Part shown: positions 1 through 6,861 of the stretch, piece by piece
Position numbering within the stretch: position 1 is the first letter of the stretch
Layout of the letters: each line of letters opens with the position of its first letter
Origin: Methylorubrum thiocyanatum
Lineage (GTDB): Bacteria > Pseudomonadota > Alphaproteobacteria > Rhizobiales > Beijerinckiaceae
Reading direction: 5' to 3'
Assembly: GCA_014138645.1 (NCBI GenBank)
Contig: JACJIB010000014.1
Span: forward strand, 1-48,949
DNA: 48,949 nt
Translations under genes and position numbers: made by a program
The notes under the pieces: generated by a model
What the model was told of the DNA's origin: nothing
What the model saw: only the letters and a program-made list of their open reading frames with translations
Database searches by the model: none

Positions 1-95
1 TGATCTGCTCTTCGCTGAATCGCTCTTCTTCATCGTCCGTCTCCTGCTCGACGGACCCTAGCTTCAGAATGAGGGCAGACCAGGGGGCAAGGTCA
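1..95 (-). mobile_element. IS3-family element, terminal fragment cut by the window edge
   Basis: Read on the minus strand, this is nearly identical to the 5' end of the IS3 copy at 25730-26927: same terminal repeat (TGACCTTGCCCCCTGGTCTG), same leader with the GGAGACGGACG ribosome-binding region, and the start of orfA (ATG at 31-33, minus). Codons 4-6 differ: this copy has AGCGATTCAGC where the other has AGCCGGTTCAGC, one base fewer, so orfA is frameshifted after about four codons. The element continues beyond the left edge. The outer end at about 95 abuts the small exported gene at 99-377. Confidence 0.8.
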
Positions 96-98
96 GGT

Positions 99-377
99 TC
101 AATTCGGGATCAGGTCCCGGGCAGGCCCGCCCGTCTCCTGTCCCCGGCCGCGGGCGTAGGTCGGCAAGGCGGGGTTGTTGGCGTTGGCCGAGTCGGTGTC
201 GTTCTCGAAAAATCCGTTGCCTCGCGCCGCGCCGTCCGTCCAGGCGGACGAGAGTGTGGACGTGCAGAGTCCCGAACAGGCCCGCTCCGGCGCGACGGCC
301 TTCGCGTTGGCGCCGACGCTGGCCAGGACACCGACGGCGGCGAACAGGACAAGAGCTTGGTGCTTGATGCTGTGCAT
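99..377 (-). CDS. small exported protein, unknown function
   Basis: 92 residues. The N-terminus is a clear Sec-type signal peptide: MHSIK, a hydrophobic core (ALVLFAAVGVLASVG) and a likely cleavage site after ANA-KA. The mature part is about 65 residues, rich in Ala, Asn and Gly, with two Cys close together (ACSGLC) and no family I recognise. The stop codon lies four bases from the end of the IS3 fragment, so the last codons may be natural or may have been set by the insertion. It is transcribed away from the sigma-factor operon. Codon use is typical of the window. Function unknown. Confidence 0.6.
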   Translation of the reverse strand: MHSIKHQALVLFAAVGVLASVGANAKAVAPERACSGLCTSTLSSAWTDGAARGNGFFENDTDSANANNPALPTYARGRGQETGGPARDLIPN

Positions 378-539
378 TTCAGGTTCCTCAGCTTACTTGC
401 CGAACACTTTGCTCGGCCCGGCAACGACCTGACAGACGCCAATTTCGGCCGATTATTCCAAACGCAGTTCAAAAAAAACGAGGTTTCGCGGTTCCGCTTG
501 GGTCTTGCGGTGCGATGGAGAAAAAATCTGAGGGGTCTC

Positions 540-566
540 GGAATAAACGTCGGGAAACGGCGTCTC
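540..566 (+). promoter_or_regulatory. candidate ECF-sigma promoter of the sigma operon
   Basis: GGAAT at 540-544, a 16-base spacer, then CGTCTC at 561-566. This fits the common ECF pattern of a GGAA-type -35 and a CGTC-type -10 with about 16 bases between them. It lies about 80 bases before the GTG start of the ECF sigma gene, as expected for autoregulation. Matching is by eye only. Confidence 0.4.
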
Positions 567-645
567 TGCTCCCATGCCGTCGCCAGGCGCCCTTGCCGCG
601 GGGCGGCTCCGCCTAGGGAAATCCGCGCATGTCAGGAGACTGGCC

Positions 646-1176
646 GTGAGCGATATGGTCCGCCTCATCGAGCCGCTCATCCCGGCCCTTCGCCGGTATG
701 CCCGCGCGCTCCTGCGCAACCCGGCCGATGCCGACGACCTCGTCCAGGACTGTCTGGAGCGCGCCATCGGACGCTGGCCTCAGCGCCGGGCTGAGGGCGA
801 CGTGCGCACGTGGCTCTACGCCATCCTCCACAATCTCGCTGTCAGCCAGATGCGCCAGCATGCCCGCCGTGGTGCGTCCATGCCCTTCGAAGACGCGCCG
901 GAGGCGATCCTCGCCGTTGCCCCGAACCAGCATGAGAGCCTGCTCCAACGCGACCTGACGGCGGCGCTCGATGCGCTGCCCGAGGAGCAGCGCGGCGTGC
1001 TGCTCCTCGTGAGTGTGGAGGGGCTCTCCTACGCCGAGGCGGCCCAGGTGCTCGCCATCCCGATCGGGACGGTGATGTCGCGCTTGGCCCGCGCGCGCGA
1101 CCGGATGATCCAGCTCATGGACGGGGAGCGCGCATCCGCCCCCACCGGGCGTCCACTGCTCAGGAGGGTGAAGTGA
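646..1176 (+). CDS. ECF-type RNA polymerase sigma factor
   Basis: 176 residues from the GTG at 646, chosen because AGGAGA (634-639) sits just upstream; an in-frame ATG at 574 has no such site, and ATG 655 is a fallback. Region 2 is at the N-terminus (LRNPADADDLVQDCLERA, then RTWLYAILHNLAV, the usual W-hy-I-h-N core). Region 4 is at about 115-165 (LPEEQRGVLLLVSVEGLSYAEAA, IPIGTVMSRLARARD), a helix-turn-helix for the -35 element. Its stop overlaps the GTG of the anti-sigma gene by four bases. It probably directs transcription of this operon from the GGAAT/CGTCTC site. The ECF subgroup was not determined. Confidence 0.92.
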   Translation: MSDMVRLIEPLIPALRRYARALLRNPADADDLVQDCLERAIGRWPQRRAEGDVRTWLYAILHNLAVSQMRQHARRGASMPFEDAPEAILAVAPNQHESLLQRDLTAALDALPEEQRGVLLLVSVEGLSYAEAAQVLAIPIGTVMSRLARARDRMIQLMDGERASAPTGRPLLRRVK

Positions 1177-1946
1177 CCGTGCGCCCAATCACCGAGGACG
1201 ACATCCAGGCCTTCGTCGACGAGCGCCTGGAGGCGCCGCGCAGGGCCGAGGTCGAGGCCTACCTCGCTCGCCATCCCGAGCTCGGCCGGCGCGTCGAGCG
1301 CATGCGCAGGCTCGGCGACGCGTTGCGCGATGCCTTCGCGCCGGTGACCGCCGAGCCGGTTCCGGCCCAGCTCAACCTCGCCCACCTCATGGAGGCGCGG
1401 CGGCGCCCGCGTCTGCCCGCTTGGCAGGCCGCGGCGGCGGCCGTGCTGCTGGCCCTCGGAGGCATCGGCGGCTGGGGCCTTCGCGGCACGTTGTCCTCGC
1501 CCATGACCGGCGTCGATGCCCTGGCCCAGGAAGCGAGCGCGAACTACGCCGTCTACGCCCCCGACCGCCTGCGGCCGGTCGAGCTCGCGGCCAGCAACAG
1601 CGACGAACTCGCCCGCTGGTTCTCCGCGAGGCTCGACCGACGCGTCGGCGTGCCGGATCTGAGCGCCTCCGGCTACCGGCTGATGGGCGGGCGCCTCGTC
1701 GCCACGCCGCACGGCCCGGCGGGGCTGCTGATGTACGACGACCCGCGCGGCACACGGCTCGTCATGCTGATGCGGCCCATGGCCCAGCCGGGCGACGCGC
1801 CGATGCGCGAGCACCGGGCAGGATCGGCCACCGGCTACGCCTGGGCCCAGGACGGGCTCGGCTACAGCCTCGTCGGCGCGAGCGATCCTGCCGTCCTGCA
1901 TCCGCTCGCCAATGAGATCCGCCGCACGACCGCGACGAACACCTGA
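1173..1946 (+). CDS. transmembrane anti-sigma factor
   Basis: 257 residues; the GTG start overlaps the sigma stop by four bases (GTGA) and AGGAGGG lies at 1162-1168. Residues 5-55 (ITEDDIQAFVDERLEAPRRA, then a helical YLARHPEL segment) are the cytoplasmic sigma-binding helical domain typical of ECF anti-sigma factors; no HxxxCxxC zinc motif is present. One membrane helix spans about 84-104. The rest (about 150 residues) should be periplasmic and resembles the C-terminal part of RseA/RskA-like regulators. Role by context and architecture: it holds the upstream sigma factor inactive until a periplasmic signal arrives. The signal is not visible in the sequence. Confidence 0.85.
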   Translation: MTVRPITEDDIQAFVDERLEAPRRAEVEAYLARHPELGRRVERMRRLGDALRDAFAPVTAEPVPAQLNLAHLMEARRRPRLPAWQAAAAAVLLALGGIGGWGLRGTLSSPMTGVDALAQEASANYAVYAPDRLRPVELAASNSDELARWFSARLDRRVGVPDLSASGYRLMGGRLVATPHGPAGLLMYDDPRGTRLVMLMRPMAQPGDAPMREHRAGSATGYAWAQDGLGYSLVGASDPAVLHPLANEIRRTTATNT

Positions 1947-1953
1947 GGCTTCC

Positions 1954-3066
1954 ATGACCCTGCTGCACCGCCTGACCGGGGCTCCTCCCGGAATGTCCCC
2001 GCGCGCCCTGATGCTGCGCGTCTCCGCCATCGGGGCACTGCTCGCCGGCACGGCCGGAGCCTTCGCCGCCGCGGGCGGCTGGCTGTCGCCGGGCGCGCTG
2101 ACCCCGGCCCGCATCGTCGATCGCTTCGAGCAGGTGAACGGCCCGCATCCGGGCTTCCGGCGCAACCATGCCAAGGGCCTGTGCGTGGCCGGTGCATTCG
2201 CCGGCAACGGGGCGGGCGTCGCCCTCTCGAAGTCCGGCGTGTTCGCGGCGGGACGCGTCACGCCGGTCGAGGGACGGGTCGCGCTCGCGGGCGGGCAACC
2301 CTACGCGGCCGATGCCGGGACGACCGTGCGCAGCCTTGCCCTGCGGTTCCGGTTGCCGGACCGGGAGGAATGGCGCACGGGCCTGAACGCCCTCCCGGTC
2401 TTCCCCGTGCGCACGCCCGAGGCGTTCTACGAGCAACTGCTCGCGGCCAAGCCCGACCCGGCCACCGGCAGGCCCGACCCGGAGCGCATGAAAGCCTTCT
2501 TCGCCGCGCATCCGGAGAGTGCGAAGGCCGCAAGCCTGATCAAGGCGCGCACGATCACCGCGGGCTTTGCCGACAGTACCTTCCGGAGCCTGAACGCCTT
2601 CCGGTTCGTGGCTGCCGACGGCCGTGCCACGCCGGTGCGCTGGGCCTTCGTGCCCGAGCGGCCGGCCGTGCAGGAGGCCGCCGCACAAGCCGCACGGAAG
2701 GACAAGAACAACCTGTTCGACGACCTCATCGCGCAGCTTCGACAGGGACCGTTGCGCTGGCATCTCGTCGTCATGATCGGCCGGGCGGGTGATGCCACGG
2801 CCGACGCGACCCTGCCCTGGCCCTCCGACCGCGAGAGCGTGGACGTGGGCACGCTGACCCTCTCCGACGCGACGCCCGAGGAGGCCGGCAATTGCCGGGA
2901 CGTCAACTTCGACCCGCTCGTCCTGCCGGACGGCATCGCCCCGTCCGACGATCCCCTGCTGAGCGCCCGCTCGGCGGCCTATGCCCGTTCCTTCACCCGC
3001 CGGGCGGGCGAGGAAACGAGCCCCAGCGCCGTGGCCGCGACGGCCGACCGAGGAGACGCTCTGTGA
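1954..3066 (+). CDS. catalase-family heme peroxidase (SrpA-like), exported or membrane-anchored
   Basis: 370 residues from ATG 1954 (GAGG at 1945-1948), eight bases after the anti-sigma stop. Residues 18-42 are a hydrophobic N-terminal segment, either a signal peptide or an anchor. The core follows the short catalase-related family: NGPHPGFRRNHAKGLC contains the distal heme-pocket His (H72), and the C-terminus (FDPLVLPDGIAPSDDPLLSA, then RSAAYARSF) contains the usual region of the proximal Tyr. It is shorter than classical catalases (about 480-500 residues). The family usually shows peroxidase rather than strong catalase activity. Pairing with a b-type cytochrome suggests a periplasmic peroxide-reducing module. 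Confidence 0.85.
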   Translation: MTLLHRLTGAPPGMSPRALMLRVSAIGALLAGTAGAFAAAGGWLSPGALTPARIVDRFEQVNGPHPGFRRNHAKGLCVAGAFAGNGAGVALSKSGVFAAGRVTPVEGRVALAGGQPYAADAGTTVRSLALRFRLPDREEWRTGLNALPVFPVRTPEAFYEQLLAAKPDPATGRPDPERMKAFFAAHPESAKAASLIKARTITAGFADSTFRSLNAFRFVAADGRATPVRWAFVPERPAVQEAAAQAARKDKNNLFDDLIAQLRQGPLRWHLVVMIGRAGDATADATLPWPSDRESVDVGTLTLSDATPEEAGNCRDVNFDPLVLPDGIAPSDDPLLSARSAAYARSFTRRAGEETSPSAVAATADRGDAL

Positions 3067-3617
3067 CGCACTCCACCCACTTCGATCGGCCGGCACGCCT
3101 GCTGCACTGGAGCATGGCCTTGTTGATCCTGGCCATGCTGTTCATCGGCGTGGCGATGGTGACGTCGCTCGCCGACTACGGGACGCTGGTCGCGCTGCAT
3201 CGCCCCCTCGGCCTCCTGATCCTGCTTCTGGCCGTCCTGCGCCTCGCCAACCGCTGGCATCGTCCCCCGCCGCCCCTTCCGGCGGATCTGCCCCCGTGGC
3301 AGCGGCGGGCCGCGCATGCCTCGCACGTTGCACTCTACGGGCTGATGCTGGCCATGCCGCTCATCGGCTGGGCGATGCTGTCAGCGGCGCGCATCCCCGT
3401 CGTGGTGGTCGGTCCGCTGGTGCTGCCGCCGATCCTGCCGCAGAGCCCGATGCTGTATGCGCGGCTGCGCGAACTCCACACCGTTCTGGCCTACGGACTG
3501 TTCAGCCTCATCCTGGCGCATCTTGGGGCAGCCCTGCTGCATGGGCTGATCCGACAGGATGGCGTCTTAAGCAGTATGGCGCCTTGGCGTTCGCGGCGCT
3601 CGGTCGGAAATAGTTGA
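3063..3617 (+). CDS. cytochrome b561-type membrane protein
   Basis: 184 residues from GTG 3063, overlapping the stop of the catalase-like gene by four bases and preceded by GAGGAGACG (3050-3058). Four membrane helices are visible (around residues 17-35, 45-62, 88-110, 140-160). His residues expected to ligate two b hemes are present: H15 (LLHW), the His in ALHRPLG, HASHVALYG, and LRELHTVLAYG. Known role of the family: electron transfer across the inner membrane from quinols. By position it is likely the electron donor for the upstream peroxidase-like protein. Last gene of the operon. Confidence 0.88.
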   Translation: MTHSTHFDRPARLLHWSMALLILAMLFIGVAMVTSLADYGTLVALHRPLGLLILLLAVLRLANRWHRPPPPLPADLPPWQRRAAHASHVALYGLMLAMPLIGWAMLSAARIPVVVVGPLVLPPILPQSPMLYARLRELHTVLAYGLFSLILAHLGAALLHGLIRQDGVLSSMAPWRSRRSVGNS

Positions 3618-4108
3618 GCAGCGGCCTGTGACAGCCCTCGCTGCCTTCGGCTGTCGTACACGCATCGGGAGTGAGGCCCGGCTCCTGGCCCTGCCCGTGA
3701 GACGCGAGCGTTCGGCGGGCAGCGGCTGGCACAGCGGGGCGCAAAGCCTGCGACCGGACCTTCGGCGGAACGAGGTCGAATATCCCTGGATGGGGTCGAC
3801 ACCGGACGGTCAGTCCGTTGGCGCTCGATGTCTGCGACCGGACATCGAGCACACGTCCGCGGCCGAGGCGATGCAACGTCTCACGGCACACAGACCCTGC
3901 AATATGATGCAAATTTCATATGTATGGGGCCATATCTGCGTTTTGTTCATATGGCTCGGCATTGTTACGAAAGATTTGAAATCACGACCACCTTCAGCGT
4001 ATTGATTCACATGGTTCGTAGGTTGACGAAAGCAGATCTCGCGACGTAGATCGGTGCAGGCATCTTATTCTGGCTCATCATGAGCATCATGCGGCAAGCT
4101 GCTTACGC
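3618..4108. other. intergenic stretch, AT-richer in its second half
   Basis: About 490 bases with no gene I can support. The first 250 bases have normal GC and contain only arginine/proline-rich shadow frames. From about 3895 the sequence becomes clearly richer in A and T, with repeated catatg/catatgg words (around 3917, 3930 and 3947). This continues into the small orphan gene at 4109. Confidence 0.5.
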
Positions 4109-4360
4109 TTGACCAACTATACACCCACGGGTTCGGGCGCCATTGCAGAGTTGTGTGATACAGTGTCGGAACTAGATGCGATTGATGTGTTTTCCGCAGT
4201 GCGTATCGTGAGCGCATCTTTGATAGATGGCGGAAGAATGATGGCAATTCGCATCAGGAAATCTGATGCAACTGACGCGTTGATTATTCTTTCACCGAAA
4301 GATGCTGAAGATCTACAGATGCGTATTTCTGAAGCACTCGCTGAGCCGAATCCACCATAA
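4109..4360 (+). CDS. small orphan protein, unknown function
   Basis: 83 residues from a TTG start. The protein is balanced and soluble, unlike the Arg/Pro-rich shadow frames nearby: about 20 polar residues, then a beta-rich core (VRIVSASLIDGG, MMAIRIRKSD, ALIILSP) and a final helix (DAEDLQMRISEALAE). By eye the segment from IDGG onward aligns without gaps to the small protein at 18374-18598: shared IDGG, the R-x-R strand, an Asp, an Ala-Glu pair and two Leu. GC is lower than in the flanking genes, suggesting acquired DNA. No domain recognised. Confidence 0.45.
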   Translation: MTNYTPTGSGAIAELCDTVSELDAIDVFSAVRIVSASLIDGGRMMAIRIRKSDATDALIILSPKDAEDLQMRISEALAEPNPP

Positions 4361-4697
4361 ATAAGTTTCCAACAGTCATGAAATTGAACCACCGTACGGC
4401 ATCGATTTGATGTAAGTGGGTCGGCTCGAAAAAGTATAGGAGCGATAAGCGCAAATTGTCCCCTGGTGCTGCCGATCTACGGCGCGCTGTGCGCAGCTTC
4501 GTATACGTACAACCAGTAAGAGAATCCCCTGCAATGCTCGCGCGAGCGGATGCGCGTGACGCTGGCGGGGTATGCCTCGCATGCATTTTGATATAATCCC
4601 AGTTCGACATACACATGCATTATATCGCAGAAAGGCTTGATGCTGGCATGGATGGGTTCGAGAGACGCAGCTTCCTTCCCAAGGTGTCCAGGTAGGC
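4361..4697. other. intergenic stretch without recognisable gene
   Basis: About 340 bases, AT-richer at first and returning to high GC from about 4640. Open frames on both strands look like shadows. No repeat, tRNA or clear hairpin was found. Confidence 0.45.
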
Positions 4698-5006
4698 ATG
4701 TCCATGGATGCCAGCCGACTGGCGAGCGCTGCCGCAGATGCTTACGCCGCCGAAGCCAAGCCGCCGCTCACGGAGGAACTGGTCGCCAAGGTGCGGGATG
4801 CCTTGCTGGCAGCCTTCAATGAGGCGGATGCAACCGCGGAAACGGACCGGCTCGAGCGGTTGAACGCTGCGCTCGACGCGTTCGAGACGGACCTCGATGC
4901 GGTCGCCGGGCCGCGGATTGCGTCGCTCGACGAAACCTCGGCCGCGGTCACGACCCGGCATCGCTCGGAGGCCGGGCAGCCTCTGCGGGCATTCGGTGGG
5001 CAGTAA
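4698..5006 (+). CDS. small hypothetical helical protein upstream of fdh1B
   Basis: 102 residues (ATG 4698; an in-frame ATG at 4704 is also possible). Predicted almost wholly helical and acidic: Ala/Glu/Asp-rich heptad-like stretches (LTEELVAKVRDALLAAFNEA, then ETDRLERLNAALDAFETDLD) suggest a coiled coil or small helical bundle. No membrane segment or cysteine. Amino-acid and codon use match the surrounding high-GC genes, which argues it is expressed. It ends 60 bases before fdh1B and runs in the same direction, so cotranscription is possible, but I know of no FDH subunit like this. Function unknown. Confidence 0.5.
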   Translation: MSMDASRLASAAADAYAAEAKPPLTEELVAKVRDALLAAFNEADATAETDRLERLNAALDAFETDLDAVAGPRIASLDETSAAVTTRHRSEAGQPLRAFGGQ

Positions 5007-5066
5007 GCCCTACCGTTGGCAGCATCACGTCCGTTCGCCCCATCAAGCTGGAACACAGGTCGCGTC

Positions 5067-6785
5067 ATGAGTGAGGATACGGGGACTGTCCGGCGCTTCG
5101 CGCATCCGGGCCGTGGCCGCAACGTCGCCCGCGGGGTACCGAAAGGCCGTCAGGTCGATCCCCAGGCCAAGGTCGAGATCGAGGGCCTGCTCGGCACCCG
5201 CTCGCGCCAGCGCGACCTGTTGATCGAACACCTTCATCTGGTTCAGGACACCTACGGCCAGATCAGCGCCGATCATCTGGCTGCGCTCGCCGACGAGATG
5301 AGCCTCGCCTTTGCCGAGGTGTTCGAGACCGCGACGTTCTACGCGCATTTCGATGTGGTGAAGGAGGGCGAGGCCAACATCCCGCGCCTGACCGTCCGGG
5401 TCTGTGACAGCATCACCTGCGCGATGTTCGGCGCCGACGCGCTCGTCGAGACGCTGCAGCGCGAATTGGCGTCCGATACCGTCCGCGTCGTGCGCGCGCC
5501 CTGCGTCGGCCTGTGCGACCACGCGCCCGCGGTCGAGGTCGGCCACAATTTCCTGCACCGGGCCGATCTCGCCTCTGTCCGCGCCGCGGTCGAGGCCGAG
5601 GACACCCACGCCCACATCCCGGATTACGTCGAGTACGACGCCTATCTGGCCGCCGGCGGCTACGCGACCCTGGAGCGGCTGCGCAGCGGTGAACTCGCGG
5701 TCGAGGACGTGCTGAAGGTGCTCGACGACGGCGGCCTGCGGGGCCTCGGCGGCGCCGGCTTCCCCACCGGCCGCAAGTGGCGCTCCGTGCGCGGCGAGCC
5801 CGGCCCGCGGCTGATGGCGGTCAATGGCGACGAGGGCGAGCCCGGCACCTTCAAGGACCAGCTCTACCTCAACACCGATCCGCACCGCTTCCTTGAGGGC
5901 ATGCTGATTGGCGCCCACGTGGTCGAGGCCACGGACGTCTACATCTACCTGCGCGACGAGTACCCGATTTCCCGCGAGATCCTGACCCGCGAGATCGCCA
6001 AGCTGCCCGAGGGCGGCACGCGCATCCATCTCCGCCGCGGCGCGGGCGCCTATATCTGCGGCGAGGAATCGTCGCTGATCGAGTCGCTGGAGGGCAAGCG
6101 CGGCCTGCCGCGGCACAAGCCGCCCTTCCCGTTCCAGGTCGGCCTGTTCAACCGCCCGACCTTGATCAACAATATCGAGACCCTGTTCTGGGTGCGCGAC
6201 CTGATCGAGCGCGGCGCCGACTGGTGGAAGAGCCACGGCCGCAACGGCCGGGTGGGCCTGCGCTCCTACTCGGTCTCGGGCCGGGTGAAGGAGCCGGGCG
6301 TGAAGCTTGCGCCGGCCGGCCTCACGATCCAGGAGCTGATCGACGAGTATTGCGGCGGCATGTCGGACGGCCACAGCTTCGCGGCCTACCTGCCGGGCGG
6401 CGCCTCGGGCGGCATCCTCCCGGCCTCCATGAACGACATCCCGCTCGATTTCGGCACGCTGGAGAAATACGGCTGCTTCATCGGATCGGCAGCGGTCGTG
6501 GTCCTGTCCGACCAGGACGACGTGCGCGGCGCCGCGCTGAACCTGATGCGGTTCTTCGAGGACGAATCCTGCGGCCAGTGCACGCCCTGCCGCTCAGGCA
6601 CCCAGAAGGCCCGCATGCTGATGGAGAACGGCGTGTGGGATACCGAGCTCCTGGGCGAACTCGCGCAGTGCATGCGCGACGCCTCGATCTGCGGTCTCGG
6701 ACAGGCGGCCTCGAACCCCGTCAGCTCCGTGATCAAGTATTTTCCGGATCTCTTCCCAGAGCCGCGGGCGGTGGCGGCCGAGTGA
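5067..6785 (+). CDS. fdh1B: NAD-dependent formate dehydrogenase FDH1, beta subunit
   Basis: 572 residues from ATG 5067; an upstream in-frame ATG at 5016 would add 17 unlikely residues. It is a fusion of NuoE-like and NuoF-like modules. The N-terminal thioredoxin-like domain carries a [2Fe-2S] set (CDSITC, then PCVGLC). The NuoF part has the FMN/NADH motifs GLGGAGFPTGRKW, NGDEGEPGTFKD and GAGAYICGEESS. A C-terminal [4Fe-4S] site has C502, C505, C508 (CGQCTPC) and C542 (SICGL). It passes electrons from the alpha subunit to NAD+ through FMN. The alpha gene follows after 76 bases, in the order known for M. extorquens FDH1. Confidence 0.96.
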   Translation: MSEDTGTVRRFAHPGRGRNVARGVPKGRQVDPQAKVEIEGLLGTRSRQRDLLIEHLHLVQDTYGQISADHLAALADEMSLAFAEVFETATFYAHFDVVKEGEANIPRLTVRVCDSITCAMFGADALVETLQRELASDTVRVVRAPCVGLCDHAPAVEVGHNFLHRADLASVRAAVEAEDTHAHIPDYVEYDAYLAAGGYATLERLRSGELAVEDVLKVLDDGGLRGLGGAGFPTGRKWRSVRGEPGPRLMAVNGDEGEPGTFKDQLYLNTDPHRFLEGMLIGAHVVEATDVYIYLRDEYPISREILTREIAKLPEGGTRIHLRRGAGAYICGEESSLIESLEGKRGLPRHKPPFPFQVGLFNRPTLINNIETLFWVRDLIERGADWWKSHGRNGRVGLRSYSVSGRVKEPGVKLAPAGLTIQELIDEYCGGMSDGHSFAAYLPGGASGGILPASMNDIPLDFGTLEKYGCFIGSAAVVVLSDQDDVRGAALNLMRFFEDESCGQCTPCRSGTQKARMLMENGVWDTELLGELAQCMRDASICGLGQAASNPVSSVIKYFPDLFPEPRAVAAE

Positions 6786-6861
6786 TGCCCCGAGTACCGC
6801 CCGACCCGACGCTGAACCCGACCCCGACGCCCCCGACGAAGCCAGAGCCTGGAGCGGACGC

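Noticed and set aside
5043..6374. 443-residue open frame antisense to fdh1B
   Set aside because: Shadow of a confident gene; no start signal or recognisable domain.
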